Below are positions 15,135 to 15,970 of a stretch of DNA of 15,970 nt, one piece after another. Location of the stretch: positions 1 to 15,970 of the forward strand of contig CAIRND010000482.1 of the NCBI GenBank assembly GCA_903879825.1, given 5' to 3'. The notes under the pieces were generated by a model. That model made no database searches and was not told the origin of the DNA. It saw nothing but the letters and a program-made list of their open reading frames with translations. Numbering within the stretch: position 1 is the first letter of the stretch; each line of letters begins with the position of its first letter. A program made the position numbers and the translations under genes. The stretch is from an uncultured Geobacteraceae bacterium. GTDB lineage: Bacteria; Desulfobacterota; Desulfuromonadia; Geobacterales; Pseudopelobacteraceae.

Positions 15135-15878
15135 TTGAATCAACACGAGTATGTGCATTTTACTGTTAACGGCTGCCAGGCCGTTGCCCTTAACTGGGCG
15201 GCAGCTGCCGTTGGCGAGGCGCTCAACTCCGGGACTCTTCACGACTGGGCTGCTCGGCAACTTGTGAAAGAAGAGATGCGGGGGCGTGGGGTCATTTACT
15301 CGGTTGAATTGCCGACATTGCCGGCGACTCCGGTAGTTGTCCGGAAAAATCAACATGGTGGACTACTGCATACCCTGACGGGAGATTTGTTTCTGACTCC
15401 CACCCGGGCACCACTTGAGCTGGAGATATCGTTGCGCCTTGCGGCGTTCGGTATTCCGACGCCGGAAGTAATCGCGTATGCCATTTACCCTGCCCTTGGG
15501 ATATGTGCCCGGAGTGATGTCATGACACGGAGGCTGCCTATTGGCGACGACCTTCCTGCCGCCTGGAGTAAAACAAATACATCAGGTCGTGATGTACTCC
15601 TGATAGCGGTGGCACGATTACTGAGGTCACTGGCACACGCAGGTGTGTGGCATGCAGACCTGAATCTCAAAAACATCTATATAGCCGGTAGCAGTTCTGA
15701 CCTGACGGCGTATCTGTTGGACGTAGACCGGGTGACCTTTCCCGGTGGAACAGACATCGCTGCCCGTAATTTTAGTCGTTTGGCGCGTTCAGCACGTAAG
15801 TGGCGCAGTCGTTGGGAGCTTGATTTTAACGAGGATTCGCTCGTGCGGTTGGCCAGCCTTGCCGGGGAGAATTTATAA
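15135..15878 (+). CDS. Lipopolysaccharide/Kdo kinase family protein (KdkA/WaaP-like)
   Basis: This protein has about 247 residues from the preferred TTG start. It carries the small eukaryotic-like kinase fold of the LPS kinase family: VVVRKNQHGG (67-76, with the phosphate-binding lysine and Gly-rich turn), the catalytic loop HADLNLKN (173-180) and LLDVDRV (194-200) in place of DFG. The spacing LGICARSDVMT and the HxDLNxxN loop resemble Kdo kinase KdkA, which phosphorylates Kdo O-4 of the inner core; WaaP-type heptose kinases share the loop. The frame is open to a TTG at 15021, but the extra 38 residues are not family-like and lie across the putative promoter. The TTG at 15135 has GAG eight bases upstream. 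The start is uncertain. It is oriented opposite to the main operon and overlaps the next gene by one base. Confidence 0.82.
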   Translation: MNQHEYVHFTVNGCQAVALNWAAAAVGEALNSGTLHDWAARQLVKEEMRGRGVIYSVELPTLPATPVVVRKNQHGGLLHTLTGDLFLTPTRAPLELEISLRLAAFGIPTPEVIAYAIYPALGICARSDVMTRRLPIGDDLPAAWSKTNTSGRDVLLIAVARLLRSLAHAGVWHADLNLKNIYIAGSSSDLTAYLLDVDRVTFPGGTDIAARNFSRLARSARKWRSRWELDFNEDSLVRLASLAGENL

Positions 15879-15970
15879 TGCGCGTAGCAACAGATCGAGT
15901 CTGTATTGTCATGATGAGCGCCGTGGGCGATGCCGTGCATGTCCTGCCGGTGTTGCATTCACTTAAACAG
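15878..15970 (+). CDS. Glycosyltransferase family 9 (heptosyltransferase), N-terminal fragment cut by the window edge
   Basis: The ATG at 15878 shares its first base with the stop of the kinase gene (TAATG). The 31 visible residues begin MRVATDRVCIVMMSAVGDAV and continue HVLPVLHSLKQ. The SAVGDAVHVLPVL pattern is the GT9 N-terminal motif that contains the catalytic aspartate (GD), as in WaaC (SSMGDVLHTLP). A heptosyltransferase I (WaaC-like) role would fit next to a Kdo kinase, but the rest of the protein lies outside, so I leave the symbol blank. Translational coupling to the kinase is likely. Confidence 0.8.
   Translation, partial: MRVATDRVCIVMMSAVGDAVHVLPVLHSLKQ

Overview
The window looks like part of a lipopolysaccharide (LPS) core and outer-polysaccharide assembly locus from a Gram-negative bacterium. 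The evidence is MsbA, heptosyltransferases of family GT9, a Kdo/LPS kinase-family protein and a full nucleotide-sugar branch for a 3,6-dideoxyhexose. The gene mix (Trm112-waaF-msbA, GT9 enzymes, a glycosyltransferase fused to a deacetylase) reminds me of Geobacter-like (Desulfuromonadales/Geobacterales) genomes. That is an impression from family resemblance, not a proven assignment.

Layout: fifteen genes lie on the minus strand and read from right to left. In transcription order they begin with Trm112 (14905), waaF and msbA. A family-2 glycosyltransferase follows, then the five-gene CDP-dideoxyhexose block rfbF-rfbG-rfbH-rfbS-rfbE (10767 to 5678). The peripheral genes come next: a GT2 enzyme, a methyltransferase, a WaaE-like GT2, a GT9 enzyme, a GT4-polysaccharide deacetylase fusion, and the start of a diacylglycerol-kinase-family lipid kinase that runs off the left edge. 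Spacing is tight: many neighbours overlap by 1-4 bases (ATGA, GTGA or TAATG junctions) and the largest gap on this strand is about 110 bases, so one or a few long operons are likely. On the right, a plus-strand pair diverges from Trm112: an LPS/Kdo kinase-family gene and, overlapping it by one base, the start of another GT9 heptosyltransferase that runs off the right edge.

How the genes fit together: RfbF makes CDP-glucose, RfbG makes CDP-4-keto-6-deoxyglucose, RfbH carries out the C3 deoxygenation, the RfbS/RfbJ-type reductase makes CDP-paratose (or CDP-abequose), and RfbE interconverts CDP-paratose and CDP-tyvelose. The presence of RfbE makes tyvelose the best guess. The GT9, GT2 and GT4 proteins would build the heptose core and its extensions, the kinase would phosphorylate the Kdo/heptose inner core, and MsbA would flip the lipid A-core. 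No O-antigen polymerase, Wzx flippase, Wzm/Wzt exporter or initiating sugar-phosphate transferase is visible, and the reductase partner of RfbH (RfbI/DdhD) is also absent from the window.

No RNA gene, CRISPR array, insertion sequence or phage gene was seen, and no stretch over 300 bases lacks a gene.
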